Shown here in pieces: positions 16,000 through 24,366 of a stretch of 35,666 bases of DNA. The DNA comes from an uncultured Flavobacterium sp. (GTDB taxonomy: Bacteria > Bacteroidota > Bacteroidia > Flavobacteriales > Flavobacteriaceae). The stretch lies in NCBI RefSeq assembly GCF_946220915.1, contig NZ_CAMIHH010000022.1, positions 1 through 35,666 of the forward strand. The letters are read 5' to 3'. A program made the position numbers and the translations under genes. The notes under the pieces are model-generated. The model had not been told where the DNA came from. It saw only the letters and a list, made by a program, of their open reading frames with translations, and ran no database searches. Position 1 is the stretch's first letter, and each line of letters opens with the position of its first letter.

Positions 16000-16224
16000 A
16001 TGAAACGGTATAAAAACCTTGAAGGGCATTCGGGCGTAACAGCCTATGAAATCACTGCCGAGGGCATTGCAGTAGCATTTGGCCGTAATGATGTATACTT
16101 ATATACTTACTCAAGCGCAGGAAAGCGTATCATTGAGAACATGAAAAAACTGGCGGCGGAAGGCAGGGGCCTGAGTACCTACATCAGCCGGTCGGTAAGG
16201 GAAAAATTCGAAAAGAAACTGTAA
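16000..16224 (+). CDS. Small conserved hypothetical protein (KTSC-like fold)
   Basis: The 74-residue protein (78 if the in-frame ATG at 15988 is used) has the pattern YKNLEGHSGVTAYEITAEGIAVAF, then VYLYTYSSAGK, then a helical end (STYISRSVREKFEKKL). This is like the small KTSC-type proteins that pair a short sheet with helices. No signal peptide or membrane segment is seen and the role is unknown. I prefer the ATG at 16000 because the recognisable family start is MKRYKNL and a near-consensus -7 sequence (TAACTTTA, 15973-15980) would put transcription start around 15987. The next gene's ATG follows the stop codon directly, so the two are almost certainly co-transcribed. Confidence 0.65.
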   Translation: MKRYKNLEGHSGVTAYEITAEGIAVAFGRNDVYLYTYSSAGKRIIENMKKLAAEGRGLSTYISRSVREKFEKKL

Positions 16225-16512
16225 ATGGATTATATTGAAGCACTCGGTCTGGCGGCGGCTTTTTTTACAACAGTGGCAAATGTGCCGCAGGCCATAAAGG
16301 TGATAAGGACAGGCTCTACCAAAAGCCTCTCGGCACCCACCTATGCAATGTTGTTTATCGGCCTTGTGATGTGGACGGTCTATGGCTTCATCCGGACCGA
16401 CCTTCCGGTAATTTTGGGCAACATTATTGCCGCAGCGCTTTGCGGCATTATCCTGTCGATAAAGCTTTGGCACAAATATGTTTCTGCTGAGAAGGGTGAA
16501 ATCGATAAATAA
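16225..16512 (+). CDS. SemiSWEET-type sugar transporter (PQ-loop)
   Basis: The 95-residue membrane protein has three TM helices (about 5-22, 38-57 and 63-83), the size of a single triple-helix bundle. The PQ-loop motif VPQAIKVIRTGSTKSLS is at about 20-36. SemiSWEETs form dimers in the inner membrane and move sugars down their gradient. The closing tail KYVSAEKGEIDK is cytoplasmic in character. The ATG directly follows the stop of the small KTSC-like gene, which implies translational coupling. The family is clear; the transported sugar cannot be told from sequence. Confidence 0.88.
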   Translation: MDYIEALGLAAAFFTTVANVPQAIKVIRTGSTKSLSAPTYAMLFIGLVMWTVYGFIRTDLPVILGNIIAAALCGIILSIKLWHKYVSAEKGEIDK

Positions 16513-16605
16513 TGATTGTTATAGTATTGCCAATTAGTGTTTTATTAGGAAAACCGCTTCCTGTTATTGGATAATTTTATTATTCTGAACCGTAAATCCA
16601 ATATT

Positions 16606-17082
16606 ATGAAAACACAATCCATCCTAAAATCAACATTCGCAGCTTCGCTTTTAATAGCTGGCATGAGCGTAACCTCATCCTGCGACAGCTGCAGCCGAAA
16701 AGAAAATACAGATGATTCCTCAACCTACACTGAAGGTGAAACGGTTGACACGACTGCGGTTACAGCTGCCGATAGCACAGTAGATGCGACATCGGGTGCA
16801 GTATATGGTTCTGGTAATAATGCGGATGCAGGCGGAAGCGCTTCAGGAACTCCCGCTGCAGGCAATGCTACAACGACAGGCAAAAGCGGACAGGTACAAA
16901 ACAGCGGGATGTCGCAGCAGGAAATTACAGACCAGGTAGAAAACAGCAGCAGCTCGCCGCGTCGCGCCGACGGAAAGCCTGTAAATAGCGGGGGGACCTC
17001 GGGATCGGGCATGGGGACCGGCACGGGAAGCACCGGAAACAATTCAAAAGTAACAAGGCCTGAAGATCAAAAAGGCAACTAA
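16606..17082 (+). CDS. Ser/Gly/Thr-rich lipoprotein, function unknown
   Basis: From the ATG at 16606 the 158-residue product has a lipoprotein signal with SVTSSC and Cys at residue 26. The mature part is low complexity, rich in Thr, Ser, Gly, Asp and Asn, ends in a Gly-Ser-Thr repeat region (GTSGSGMGTGTGSTGNN), and is probably disordered. A longer reading from a TTG at 16567 would bury the signal peptide and is rejected. A hydrophilic small-protein gene starts 12 bases downstream, so the two are probably co-transcribed. The composition recalls the Thr-rich protein at 2935, but this one is lipid-anchored. Function unknown. Confidence 0.7.
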   Translation: MKTQSILKSTFAASLLIAGMSVTSSCDSCSRKENTDDSSTYTEGETVDTTAVTAADSTVDATSGAVYGSGNNADAGGSASGTPAAGNATTTGKSGQVQNSGMSQQEITDQVENSSSSPRRADGKPVNSGGTSGSGMGTGTGSTGNNSKVTRPEDQKGN

Positions 17083-17094
17083 AAACAAGTAACC

Positions 17095-17325
17095 ATGATG
17101 ATACAGGATGATACTGCCGGACAGGGCAACCGCGGCGGACAGCAAACAGGTGAAGATAACTTCCATAAAAGCGGGAGGAATCAGGACAGCCAGCGCCATG
17201 AAACCAGTACTGAAGATGAAAAGACAGCGCATTCAGATGCTGAAGCGCCGAAAAAAGGCAACGATGATAAGTTTAGTCCGGGTGAAGACCCTGACTATGA
17301 TGCGGAAGAGTTCTCAACCGACTGA
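17095..17325 (+). CDS. Small acidic hydrophilic protein, function unknown
   Basis: The 76-residue protein is strongly hydrophilic, with Gln, Asp, Glu, Gly, Asn and Lys dominating and not one membrane-like stretch. It ends in SPGEDPDYDAEEFSTD. There is no signal peptide and no cysteine. Such small hydrophilic proteins are often linked to osmotic or desiccation stress in Bacteroidota, but that is inference. It lies 12 bases after the Ser/Gly-rich lipoprotein gene, in the same orientation and likely the same transcript. A second open frame one base out of phase overlaps most of it, but its composition is less biased and I treat it as a shadow. Confidence 0.6.
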   Translation: MMIQDDTAGQGNRGGQQTGEDNFHKSGRNQDSQRHETSTEDEKTAHSDAEAPKKGNDDKFSPGEDPDYDAEEFSTD

Positions 17326-17364
17326 TAGAAGCCGGAAAAGTTACATTTTTATATAATTGTCGCA

Positions 17365-17886
17365 ATGGCAACGGAAACCATAACCCTATGCAGCGCCCGC
17401 ATTGCGGCTAAAGAGCTCAAGATTGCATTCGCAGAAAGCGCCACGGCAGGACGGATGGCTTCGGAATTTTCACTGGCTCCGGATTCCGGAAAGATATTCC
17501 TGGGCGGGATCGTATGTTATGATGCTGATGCAAAGGAAGAACTTTTTGACATCCCTAAGGAGATCATTGAAAAATTCACACCGGAATCGGCAGAAGTAAC
17601 GAGGCTTCTGGCCGAAAGGCTGTGCAAATTTTTTAAGTGCGACATTGCCGTGGCAGTAACAGGGCTTACGGCGGTCGGCGGGAGTGAAACCGCCGAAAAG
17701 CCTGTGGGTACAATGTTTATCCATATTAAGCTTCCGGAAGACAGGTACTGCGCACACCGGGAGGTATTTCATGGTACGCCGGAAGAGATTATAACCTTGG
17801 CCATTGAGCGTACAGGACAGTTATTGATACGCCTTATGGACGAAGCAGGTATAAAAACCAATGAAGGCAAAACATTTAAAATATGA
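17365..17886 (+). CDS. pncC: CinA C-terminal-domain protein (PncC-type NMN amidohydrolase)
   Basis: The 173-residue protein is a stand-alone CinA C-terminal domain, which in characterised relatives deamidates nicotinamide mononucleotide (PncC) in NAD recycling. Typical segments are AFAESATAGRMASEF at about 19-33, FLGGIVCYDADAKEELF, and AVAVTGLTAVGGSETAEKPVGTMFIHI. The length fits a full-size stand-alone domain with no CinA MoaB-like N-terminal half. Two Cys near the start (ITLCSA) and middle are not known to be catalytic. The stop overlaps the start of the next gene as ATGA, so the two are translationally coupled. The enzyme activity is inferred by family. Confidence 0.82.
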   Translation: MATETITLCSARIAAKELKIAFAESATAGRMASEFSLAPDSGKIFLGGIVCYDADAKEELFDIPKEIIEKFTPESAEVTRLLAERLCKFFKCDIAVAVTGLTAVGGSETAEKPVGTMFIHIKLPEDRYCAHREVFHGTPEEIITLAIERTGQLLIRLMDEAGIKTNEGKTFKI

Positions 17887-18350
17887 GGACAGCAGCAAAA
17901 ATAATACTGGCAGGTGTGGTGGGCACTACCTTCATGACGCTGTACAGCTATATCATTTCTAAAAGAGAAAAACAGGAATTTACTGAGCCGGTACTTCTTA
18001 ATAAATTAATGGCTACATCTGAAAACCTTCCTGAAATTGACAATGATAAAAAACATCCTGCCGGATGGCTGGCACATTATGGCGTAGGTGTTTTATTCGT
18101 TACCTGCTATTGGTTTTTATGGCGGAGATCGTTAAGGTCGCCGGGCATTGTAAAAGGGTTGCTGGTGGGTGCGGCAAGTGGCGTGGTAGCCATAATTTCA
18201 TGGAAACTCATGTTTGCCGCCAATGACAATCCTCCCAAAAATGACCGCTACAGGTATTACAGGCAGCTCTTCATTGCACACCTTATTTTTTCTATACTCG
18301 CGCTGTTCGGTTACAAGTTGCCTGATTATGTCAAGCGCTTATCGGCATAA
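17883..18350 (+). CDS. Small multi-pass membrane protein, function unknown
   Basis: The 155-residue product has about four TM segments: residues 5-24, 67-83, 90-110 and 128-145. A hydrophilic loop (about 28-60) lies between the first two. It resembles uncharacterised small integral membrane proteins of Bacteroidota; no transporter or enzyme motif is visible. Its ATG overlaps the stop of the CinA-type gene by four bases (ATGA), which fixes the start and suggests joint expression. The gene is followed by a 90-base gap before mgtC, with no clear terminator. Confidence 0.7.
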   Translation: MRTAAKIILAGVVGTTFMTLYSYIISKREKQEFTEPVLLNKLMATSENLPEIDNDKKHPAGWLAHYGVGVLFVTCYWFLWRRSLRSPGIVKGLLVGAASGVVAIISWKLMFAANDNPPKNDRYRYYRQLFIAHLIFSILALFGYKLPDYVKRLSA

Positions 18351-18440
18351 AAGCTGTTGTTTGTGGGATAATTAACGGCACTGCAAAAGCTCTCTTTTCA
18401 TTTTCAGCCTTTTTCGCTACCTTTAAGCAAATAATACATC

Positions 18441-19112
18441 ATGATATCCTGGACCGAAATACTTTTGCGCCTGTTCCTTGCTGCTGCATTTGGAGCCGTC
18501 ATTGGGCTGGAACGTGAGCGCAGGGACTGGGCCGCAGGATTACGCACGCATATGCTTGTAAGCATGGGTTCGGCGCTCATCATGCTGGTATCTTCCTTTG
18601 GCTTCAGCGACATTGTGGGGGCAAGCTATGCGGAACTCGATCCTTCGCGGGTAGCGGCCCAGATAGTTAGCGGCATTGGCTTTATCGGGGCTGGTGCCAT
18701 ACTTTTGCGCAAACCCGGAACGGTAATGGGCCTGACAACGGCATCGGGTATCTGGACAGTGGCAGGGATTGGCATGGCTACTGGAGGCGGAATGTATTTT
18801 GCTGCCGGCATAGCTACAATACTGTCATTTCTCATCCTTTGGGGCATGCAGCTGTTGCAGCGCAAATTCTCCGATAAGTTTAGGAATAGGTCGCTTACCA
18901 TAATTGCAGATGCTAATGCAAATCCGCGAAAGATCATAAATAAGCTGCTTGAGGATAAAGAAGTCGACTTTGCCGATTTTTCTGTGAGCCGGCACAAAAA
19001 AAAGCTGATCATTGAGGTAAAGCTGATCAATTCGGCAGGGAGCCAGTTCCTGCGAACCGTAGACAACCTGAAAGACGAAACCTACGTCAGGAAAATTTCA
19101 TGGAACAAATAA
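18441..19112 (+). CDS. MgtC/SapB-family membrane protein
   Basis: The 223-residue protein has the MgtC/SapB core: GAVIGLERERRDWAAGLRTHMLV at about 18-40, SGIGFIGAGAILLRKPGTVMGLTTASGIWTVAGIGMA at about 77-113, and four or five TM helices in the first 140 residues. A soluble, ACT-like C-terminal domain (about 145-223) follows, as in full-length MgtC. MgtC is tied to growth at low magnesium and modulation of membrane ATPases rather than being a magnesium pump. TACCTTTA at 18419-18426, close to the -7 consensus, lies 14 bases upstream. It is probably a single-gene unit before lysS. Confidence 0.9.
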   Translation: MISWTEILLRLFLAAAFGAVIGLERERRDWAAGLRTHMLVSMGSALIMLVSSFGFSDIVGASYAELDPSRVAAQIVSGIGFIGAGAILLRKPGTVMGLTTASGIWTVAGIGMATGGGMYFAAGIATILSFLILWGMQLLQRKFSDKFRNRSLTIIADANANPRKIINKLLEDKEVDFADFSVSRHKKKLIIEVKLINSAGSQFLRTVDNLKDETYVRKISWNK

Positions 19113-19218
19113 TTTTCCATTGCTTCTTATTGTTTTTCCGGCAAAATCATAGAGAGTCGGGTGCTTAAGGATAGGTATGCCTCATTGCCTTAAATCAGAT
19201 TTACACCCGAAATCCCGA

Positions 19219-19248
19219 TTGCTTTTTAGCACAAAAGCACTATCTTTG
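19219..19248 (+). promoter_or_regulatory. Promoter of lysS
   Basis: TTG at 19219-19221, a 19-base spacer and TATCTTTG at 19241-19248 match the Bacteroidota promoter pattern (TTTG, N19-21, TAnnTTTG). The -7 box ends 22 bases upstream of the lysS ATG. Confidence 0.65.
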
Positions 19249-19270
19249 CTGCCTTAAAATCATAACTATC

Positions 19271-20965
19271 ATGCAGCTTTCAGAACAAGAAATTATCCGC
19301 AGAGAAAAACTGGATGCGCTGAGAAACCTCGGCATCAATCCTTATCCCGCCAACCTTTTTCCGGTAGACCATACCTCGAAACAGGTAAAGGAAAGCTTTT
19401 CTGAAGGCAAGAAGGTGGTTGTGGCCGGAAGGCTCATGTCCGTACGCATACAGGGCAAGGCTTCGTTCGCAGAATTACAGGACAGCGAAGGGCGTATCCA
19501 GCTGTACTTTAACCGCGACGAGATATGTCCCGGGGAAGACAAGGTAAAATACAACGAACTGTTCAAAAAACTAATTGACCTGGGTGACTTCATTGGTATT
19601 GAAGGAGAACTTTTTACCACACAGGTAGGTGAAATGACTATTAAAGTGACTGATTTCACCCTGTTGAGCAAAACGCTCCGCCCGCTGCCAATGCCGAAAA
19701 CGGATGCCGACGGCAAAGTGTTTGACAGTTTTACCGACCCTGAACTGCGTTACCGCCAACGCTATGTTGACCTTGTGGTAAACCCGCAGGTGAAAGACCT
19801 TTTTGTAAAAAGGACAAAGCTTTTTAATGCCATGCGTTCGTTCTTTAATGACAAAGGTTACTTTGAAGTAGAAACGCCGGTTTTACAGCCAATACCCGGT
19901 GGCGCTGCCGCAAGGCCGTTCGTTACGCACCACAACAGCCTGGATATTCCGCTATACATGAGGATATCGAACGAGCTGTACCTGAAAAGACTCATTGTAG
20001 GCGGATTTGACGGTGTGTACGAATTCTCCAAAAACTTCCGTAACGAAGGCATGGACAGGACACACAACCCTGAGTTTACGGCCATGGAAATCTATGTAGC
20101 CTACAAAGATTACAACTGGATGATGGAGTTTACCGAAAGCCTGCTCGAGCATTGTGCCATAGCGGTGAACGGTACTTCGGATGTTACTTTTGGTGAGCAT
20201 AAAGTAAGCTTTAAGGCACCGTACGCCAGGATAACCATGACCGATGCGATAAAACAATTCACAGGCTTTGACATATACGGCAAAACCGAAGAAGAAATAT
20301 ACGAAGCTGCCAAAGGTATGGGCATCGCAGTGGATGAAACCATGGGCAAAGGCAAGCTTATCGATGAGATATTTGGCGAAAAATGTGAAGGCAACTTCAT
20401 ACAGCCAACCTTCATTACCGATTATCCAAAGGACATGAGTCCGCTGTGTAAGGAACACCGCGATAACCCTGAGCTTACCGAACGCTTTGAGCTGATGGTA
20501 TGCGGTAAGGAAATTGCCAATGCCTACACTGAGCTGAACGACCCTATTGACCAGCGCGAACGTTTTGAGGCACAGCTGAAACTGGCCGAACGCGGTGATG
20601 TTGAGGCGGCGCAATTTATTGACAATGACTTCCTACGTGCATTGGAATATGGCATGCCGCCAACATCGGGGCTTGGCATCGGTATGGACAGGCTCATTAT
20701 GTACCTGACCAACAACCCGTCAATACAGGAAGTGTTGTTCTTCCCTCAAATGAGGCCGGAGAAAAAAGCGGTCGAGCTTAGCGAAGACGAAAAAGCTATT
20801 GCCGAATTGCTTAAAGTAAGCGGCCAGCTTGCCCTCGACGCATTAAAGCAGCAGGCAGGCCTGAGCGGCAAGAAATGGGATGCTGCGATGAAGGGTTTAT
20901 CCAGGCATGGCCTCGTTAAAGTGACTGTGGACGGGGATAGTAAGACGGTGGAGTTTAAAGGGTAA
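19271..20965 (+). CDS. lysS: Lysyl-tRNA synthetase (class II)
   Basis: LysS charges tRNA-Lys with lysine in the cytoplasm. The 564-residue protein has an N-terminal anticodon-binding OB fold (about 50-160; VAGRLMSVRIQGKASFAELQD). The class II core follows, with motif 2 at about 257-275 (RNEGMDRTHNPEFTAMEIY) and motif 3 near 467-475 (GLGIGMDRL). A C-terminal extension of about 65 residues after the core (from EDEKAIAELLKVSG) is predicted to be helical or winged-helix-like. Such an extension is common in Flavobacteriia and absent from E. coli LysS. Transcribed alone from the TTG-N19-TATCTTTG promoter, with a hairpin 22 bases after the stop. Confidence 0.97.
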   Translation: MQLSEQEIIRREKLDALRNLGINPYPANLFPVDHTSKQVKESFSEGKKVVVAGRLMSVRIQGKASFAELQDSEGRIQLYFNRDEICPGEDKVKYNELFKKLIDLGDFIGIEGELFTTQVGEMTIKVTDFTLLSKTLRPLPMPKTDADGKVFDSFTDPELRYRQRYVDLVVNPQVKDLFVKRTKLFNAMRSFFNDKGYFEVETPVLQPIPGGAAARPFVTHHNSLDIPLYMRISNELYLKRLIVGGFDGVYEFSKNFRNEGMDRTHNPEFTAMEIYVAYKDYNWMMEFTESLLEHCAIAVNGTSDVTFGEHKVSFKAPYARITMTDAIKQFTGFDIYGKTEEEIYEAAKGMGIAVDETMGKGKLIDEIFGEKCEGNFIQPTFITDYPKDMSPLCKEHRDNPELTERFELMVCGKEIANAYTELNDPIDQRERFEAQLKLAERGDVEAAQFIDNDFLRALEYGMPPTSGLGIGMDRLIMYLTNNPSIQEVLFFPQMRPEKKAVELSEDEKAIAELLKVSGQLALDALKQQAGLSGKKWDAAMKGLSRHGLVKVTVDGDSKTVEFKG

Positions 20966-20987
20966 ATAGAGTGTACCTGTCTATATT

Positions 20988-21021
20988 AATAAGCCTCTGG
21001 ATTGTTATTCAGAGGCTTATT
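20988..21021. terminator. Hairpin terminator between lysS and the convergent outer-membrane gene
   Basis: Perfect 12-base arms AATAAGCCTCTG (20988-20999) and CAGAGGCTTATT (21010-21021) enclose a ten-base loop. The T tract after it is short on both strands, so termination may be partial. Confidence 0.7.
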
Positions 21022-21068
21022 GTCTTAGTTTAAGAATATCAAATCCGACTTCGGACTTCCGATCTATT

Positions 21069-21995
21069 TCACAAACTATAATTCACATTCACAGCCCATC
21101 TGTAATTCGCTTCCACCTTTCCCCCTGTGAGGTTTTGGCTGATGGGCAGCATACCGTTCAAGCCTACCGAAAATTTACCCACACCTGCTTCAAGGCCTAA
21201 CTTTCCGAACAGAATGTCGCCCTCGGTATCAGGTAGTTCTTCTCCGTATTGCTTGTTGGCAGCATACAATTCGCCCGCAATGCCTGCCTGCGGTACCAGG
21301 GTAAACTTTTGATTTTCTAGTAAATAAAAAAATGTTGCAGCATAGTTGAACTGGTTGCCAAACTGGTACTGCTCACTATTCTCTGTCTTAAAAGTATAGT
21401 TCGCCATCACATTCAATCCCAGTTTATCGCGTGTTACTACATATTCAGCAGCAAGGAGATAATCCCAACTGCCCGTGCCTACCTGAAAACTTGGGTTCAC
21501 ACTTCCGTTATTTGCGCTGTCATATTTTCCGGTTGGAGCCTTAATGCCTCCACCCATCTGTAGTATGTGCCTGAAAGCAACACTGTCGTTCTTCGTTTGG
21601 TAAACCGTATATAAACCGAGAACGGTAAGGTCGCCCAGGCCGGTAATTGACTGTTCTCCCGTTATGCGCTCCCTGTTGTGGAAATGATAGGGCACAAGTG
21701 CCGATACTTGCAAATTTTTAGCAACAGGTATGCGTGCCCAGGCCTGTATGGTATTAAAATTTTCATCGACCCATGGCGAGTTGTTAAAAATGCCATCGCG
21801 ACTTGTATAGCTTTGGTTAAAGTAACGTACGCCCACAAAATTACGGTCGATCATTGAGCTGAATCCCATGCCACCACTGGCCGAGCACCCGCAGGCATCA
21901 CAATCGAAAGCTTCAAGGTATTTTGTAAAACCGGGTGGCGGGGTATTGGCATTTGCCAATTGTATCGCCAGTAAAAACAAAAGTATTTTTTTCAT
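21069..21995 (-). CDS. Outer-membrane beta-barrel protein with DCDACGCS motif (MbnP/MbnH-associated transporter-like)
   Basis: The 308-residue product has a signal peptide (about 1-17) and then DCDACGCS at 31-38, three close cysteines that could bind copper or another soft metal. A barrel-like chain with alternating hydrophobic strands follows (VSALVPYHF, GLGDLTVLGLYTVY, WAVNVNYSL) and ends in an aromatic-rich C-terminal strand. It resembles transporter-type outer-membrane proteins found beside MbnP-like and cytochrome-peroxidase genes in Bacteroidota. Its ATG overlaps the peroxidase stop by one base (TAATG), so it is co-translated. A role in metal binding or export is inferred from the neighbours and the Cys motif. 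Confidence 0.75.
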   Translation of the reverse strand: MKKILLFLLAIQLANANTPPPGFTKYLEAFDCDACGCSASGGMGFSSMIDRNFVGVRYFNQSYTSRDGIFNNSPWVDENFNTIQAWARIPVAKNLQVSALVPYHFHNRERITGEQSITGLGDLTVLGLYTVYQTKNDSVAFRHILQMGGGIKAPTGKYDSANNGSVNPSFQVGTGSWDYLLAAEYVVTRDKLGLNVMANYTFKTENSEQYQFGNQFNYAATFFYLLENQKFTLVPQAGIAGELYAANKQYGEELPDTEGDILFGKLGLEAGVGKFSVGLNGMLPISQNLTGGKVEANYRWAVNVNYSL

Positions 21996-23035
21996 TATGT
22001 ACGGTAATAAAATAAAGGATTAGAGAGGAATTCCTCGTCAGTAAGTGTTTTCAGGAAAGCTATTATAGCCGATTTTTCATCAGCCGTCATAGGGATCCCG
22101 ATTATGCCATCATGGCTGAGTAACGGGTCTAATGTTGCCGACTGCTGTACGCCGGAACTGTAAAAATTCAATGCTGATTCCAGCGACCCGAAACGCCCGT
22201 CATGCATGTAGGGCGCAGTTTTTTCAATGTTGCGCAGGCTTGGCACCTTGAACTTATACCTGTCTGCCGCGAATCCCGTTACTGCCTCCCTGCCCAAGTC
22301 GTTTAGCAGCGGGTTCGGCGGCAGTCCGTTATTCCGGAAGGCGCTGTCAGTAAAAAGATCGGTTTTATGGCACGATGCACATTTGCTTTGAAACAGTTGC
22401 ATGCCCTGCATTTCCAGGCTGGTCAGGCTGCCTCCTGCCTCATTGCGCACATACTTATCGTAACGTGAATTGGCAGAAACCATCGTTGCCATGAACTGGC
22501 CCAACGCCTTAAGGATATTGCCCGATGATACCTGCCCATCGTCAAATGCCTCCCCGAAAAGCTTTGCATATTCGCGGTCGGTTTTCAGCTTATCTGCAAT
22601 GCCTTCAAGGGTTTCACCCATTTCAACAGGATTATGTATGGGGACTATAGAAAGCATGTCCAAACTATTGGAAGCCCCATCGTAAAAATATTCGCTTTGA
22701 AAGGCCATATTTTGTACCGGCGGAGCGTTGCGCGTGCCCTCCTGGTTATCAATCCCATGGCTAAACTGGTGGCCGTGGTGTGTAAAGGCATAACCCTGCT
22801 CATGGCAAAAGGAGCACGAAACCGTACCATCTGCCGAAAGGCGGCCATCGTAAAAAAGCTTTCGGCCCAGTTCAAAGCCTTTTTGTGTTACCGTGACATT
22901 TTGTGCCAGTGGTGGAAAGTTCTGCGGGACATTCAGTTCCATCACTTCATTTACCGGCACATAATTTCCATCCTCACTACAGGAGGTTAGCGGCAATAGC
23001 AAAATTGCCATTGCCGCAGATAGAAGTATGCGCAT
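21995..23035 (-). CDS. Diheme cytochrome c peroxidase, MauG/MbnH-like lipoprotein
   Basis: The 346-residue protein has a lipoprotein signal (LTSC, Cys 19) and two CXXCH haem c sites: CSFCH at 74-78 and CASCH at 219-223. It contains HNPVEMG and APYMHDGRFGSLESAL, the usual features of the CcpA/MauG superfamily. Such enzymes reduce peroxide or, in MauG and MbnH, oxidise tryptophan of a partner. Located between an MbnP-like lipoprotein (3-base gap upstream) and a barrel protein (1-base overlap downstream), it is best read as MbnH-like: MbnH converts a Trp of MbnP to kynurenine in a copper site. Plain peroxide detoxification remains possible. Confidence 0.88.
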   Translation of the reverse strand: MRILLSAAMAILLLPLTSCSEDGNYVPVNEVMELNVPQNFPPLAQNVTVTQKGFELGRKLFYDGRLSADGTVSCSFCHEQGYAFTHHGHQFSHGIDNQEGTRNAPPVQNMAFQSEYFYDGASNSLDMLSIVPIHNPVEMGETLEGIADKLKTDREYAKLFGEAFDDGQVSSGNILKALGQFMATMVSANSRYDKYVRNEAGGSLTSLEMQGMQLFQSKCASCHKTDLFTDSAFRNNGLPPNPLLNDLGREAVTGFAADRYKFKVPSLRNIEKTAPYMHDGRFGSLESALNFYSSGVQQSATLDPLLSHDGIIGIPMTADEKSAIIAFLKTLTDEEFLSNPLFYYRT

Positions 23036-23038
23036 AAC

Positions 23039-23860
23039 CTAATCGTGGTGGCCGGAACCGCCATTATGAACATGGTCTACGGTAAACATATTCAGTGTAT
23101 TGCTGGCAATCGTGATGAGGTTTTGCCCTCCCATTACCGATGCGCCTGTCCCGGCCTGGTTAAGGTTTTCGGCAAGCTTTATTTTCTGCTGGCCGTCCAG
23201 GATCACATTGGCGTTGGTCTTTACGTGAATGCTGGGTATTTCGCCTTGCCTTACGCGTGCAGTGGTTGGCAGGTCCAGCGTTACTTCCCGGTAGTTATCA
23301 GTAGAAGTATTGCTTCCCTGGTGTACCTGGAAGATGAGATCTGGTGAAAGCCCTGGCGCTGTGAACGTACCTTCGAAATTTATGAATCGGTAGCCTGTGC
23401 TCCACGTCCAGGTAAGATCGTGGGCAGTGGCCAGGTCCCAGAAGCTTTGTTGTGCAGTTTCTCCCTGAAGGTAGCGCTGCTGGTCGACACCGATGCCAAA
23501 ACGCACTTTTTTATAGTCGCCTTCGGGCACATTTTCCAAATTTGCAGTGAACTTGCCTGCTTCCTGGCTGATTATGAAATAGCTCTCGTTTTTAGGATAA
23601 GCATACTCAGTGCCATCGGCCTTTATGAGCACAAAATTGCTAACAACATAATTAAGCCTGTTGATAGTGAGCGATTCACCATTGGAGTTTACGTAGGAGG
23701 TGCCCAAGGTAAGCGCATCGCCTGCCACGCCGTTATCAAAATATATCTCAACGCCACCAAAGGCATCTGGATTTACAGGGGTACTGTCATCATTGCTGCA
23801 TGATACAAAAAGGGTTGCTGCGGCTGCAAGGGCCGCTATGGATTCTAATTTAAATTTCAT
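23039..23860 (-). CDS. MbnP-like lipoprotein (putative copper-binding)
   Basis: The 273-residue product has a lipoprotein signal (LFVSCSNDD, Cys 21) and a beta-rich body like MbnP (PF20243): VEIYFDNGVAGDALTLGTSYVNSNGESLTINRLNYVVSNFVL at about 37-78 and DLTWTWSTGYRFINFEG at about 148-164. In methanobactin operons MbnP binds Cu(I) and has one Trp oxidised to kynurenine by MbnH. Trp 151 or 153 here lies in the corresponding WxxGY context. A His-rich tail (DHVHNGGSGHHD) could add metal ligands. The diheme peroxidase gene follows after three bases. No methanobactin precursor gene is nearby, so the pair would act in general copper handling. Confidence 0.82.
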   Translation of the reverse strand: MKFKLESIAALAAAATLFVSCSNDDSTPVNPDAFGGVEIYFDNGVAGDALTLGTSYVNSNGESLTINRLNYVVSNFVLIKADGTEYAYPKNESYFIISQEAGKFTANLENVPEGDYKKVRFGIGVDQQRYLQGETAQQSFWDLATAHDLTWTWSTGYRFINFEGTFTAPGLSPDLIFQVHQGSNTSTDNYREVTLDLPTTARVRQGEIPSIHVKTNANVILDGQQKIKLAENLNQAGTGASVMGGQNLITIASNTLNMFTVDHVHNGGSGHHD

Positions 23861-23990
23861 TTGATTTGTATTTTATTCCGTTAAGTAAATAGCCACAAAC
23901 AGGTGCAATCAGCATATAGCAATACCTTGCTAAAATCAGTTAAAATTGATCCTGACTGACGTAAAATGGTTTATGGCAAAAAAGTCCTGC

Positions 23991-24362
23991 TTACGAAATA
24001 AATGCGGGTGGGTGGAAAATTGGCGAAGCGTCAAGGTGGGAATAGCTATTGCAGTATTCCGGCATGGCGGCAAAAGCATTTACACAGATTTTTTGCGAAA
24101 AAGCAAATTGCGGAAGCGTTTCGAAGAAAAGCACTTCCATTTCCATATGCCCTGATTTTTTTTCAGAAACAGGTTTTTCGGCTTCAGCGGCCTTTGCCAG
24201 TTCTTTGGCAAGGTGGCACTTACCATTACAGTGCAGTTCCGGCTTTGCCTTATTTTCGCAAAGTTCGGAAGCAATATAGTCATAGTTGACGATATAATCC
24301 AAAACCGGGAGTACAGGCTTTAAGAGGATCATCAGCGCTATGGCAATTACAGCTTTTTTCAC
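23991..24362 (-). CDS. Small membrane protein with CNGKC motif (copper-cluster associated)
   Basis: The 123-residue product begins with GTG at 24362, has one N-terminal TM helix (about 3-22), then C35, H44, C45, C49 and H50 in ELHCNGKCHLAKEL, a likely metal- or thiol-active site. A charged linker follows, and the end HPPAFIS lies near more Cys and His (EYCNSYSH). Small proteins with this layout occur beside copper genes in Bacteroidota. The strong TACCTTTG box ends only four bases before the GTG, so the message is close to leaderless. A 130-base gap separates it from the MbnP-like gene in the same orientation, which may or may not be co-transcribed. Confidence 0.68.
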   Translation of the reverse strand: MKKAVIAIALMILLKPVLPVLDYIVNYDYIASELCENKAKPELHCNGKCHLAKELAKAAEAEKPVSEKKSGHMEMEVLFFETLPQFAFSQKICVNAFAAMPEYCNSYSHLDASPIFHPPAFIS

Positions 24363-24366
24363 TTTG

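Noticed and set aside
16567..16605. TTG-initiated extension of the Ser/Gly-rich lipoprotein
   Set aside because: It would place 13 residues before the lipoprotein signal peptide; the ATG at 16606 starts directly with a normal signal.
17108..17356. Second open frame overlapping the small acidic protein gene at 17095
   Set aside because: It is one base out of phase with a frame that has the expected hydrophilic composition and tight spacing to the gene upstream; its own product is Lys/Met/Arg-rich without pattern.
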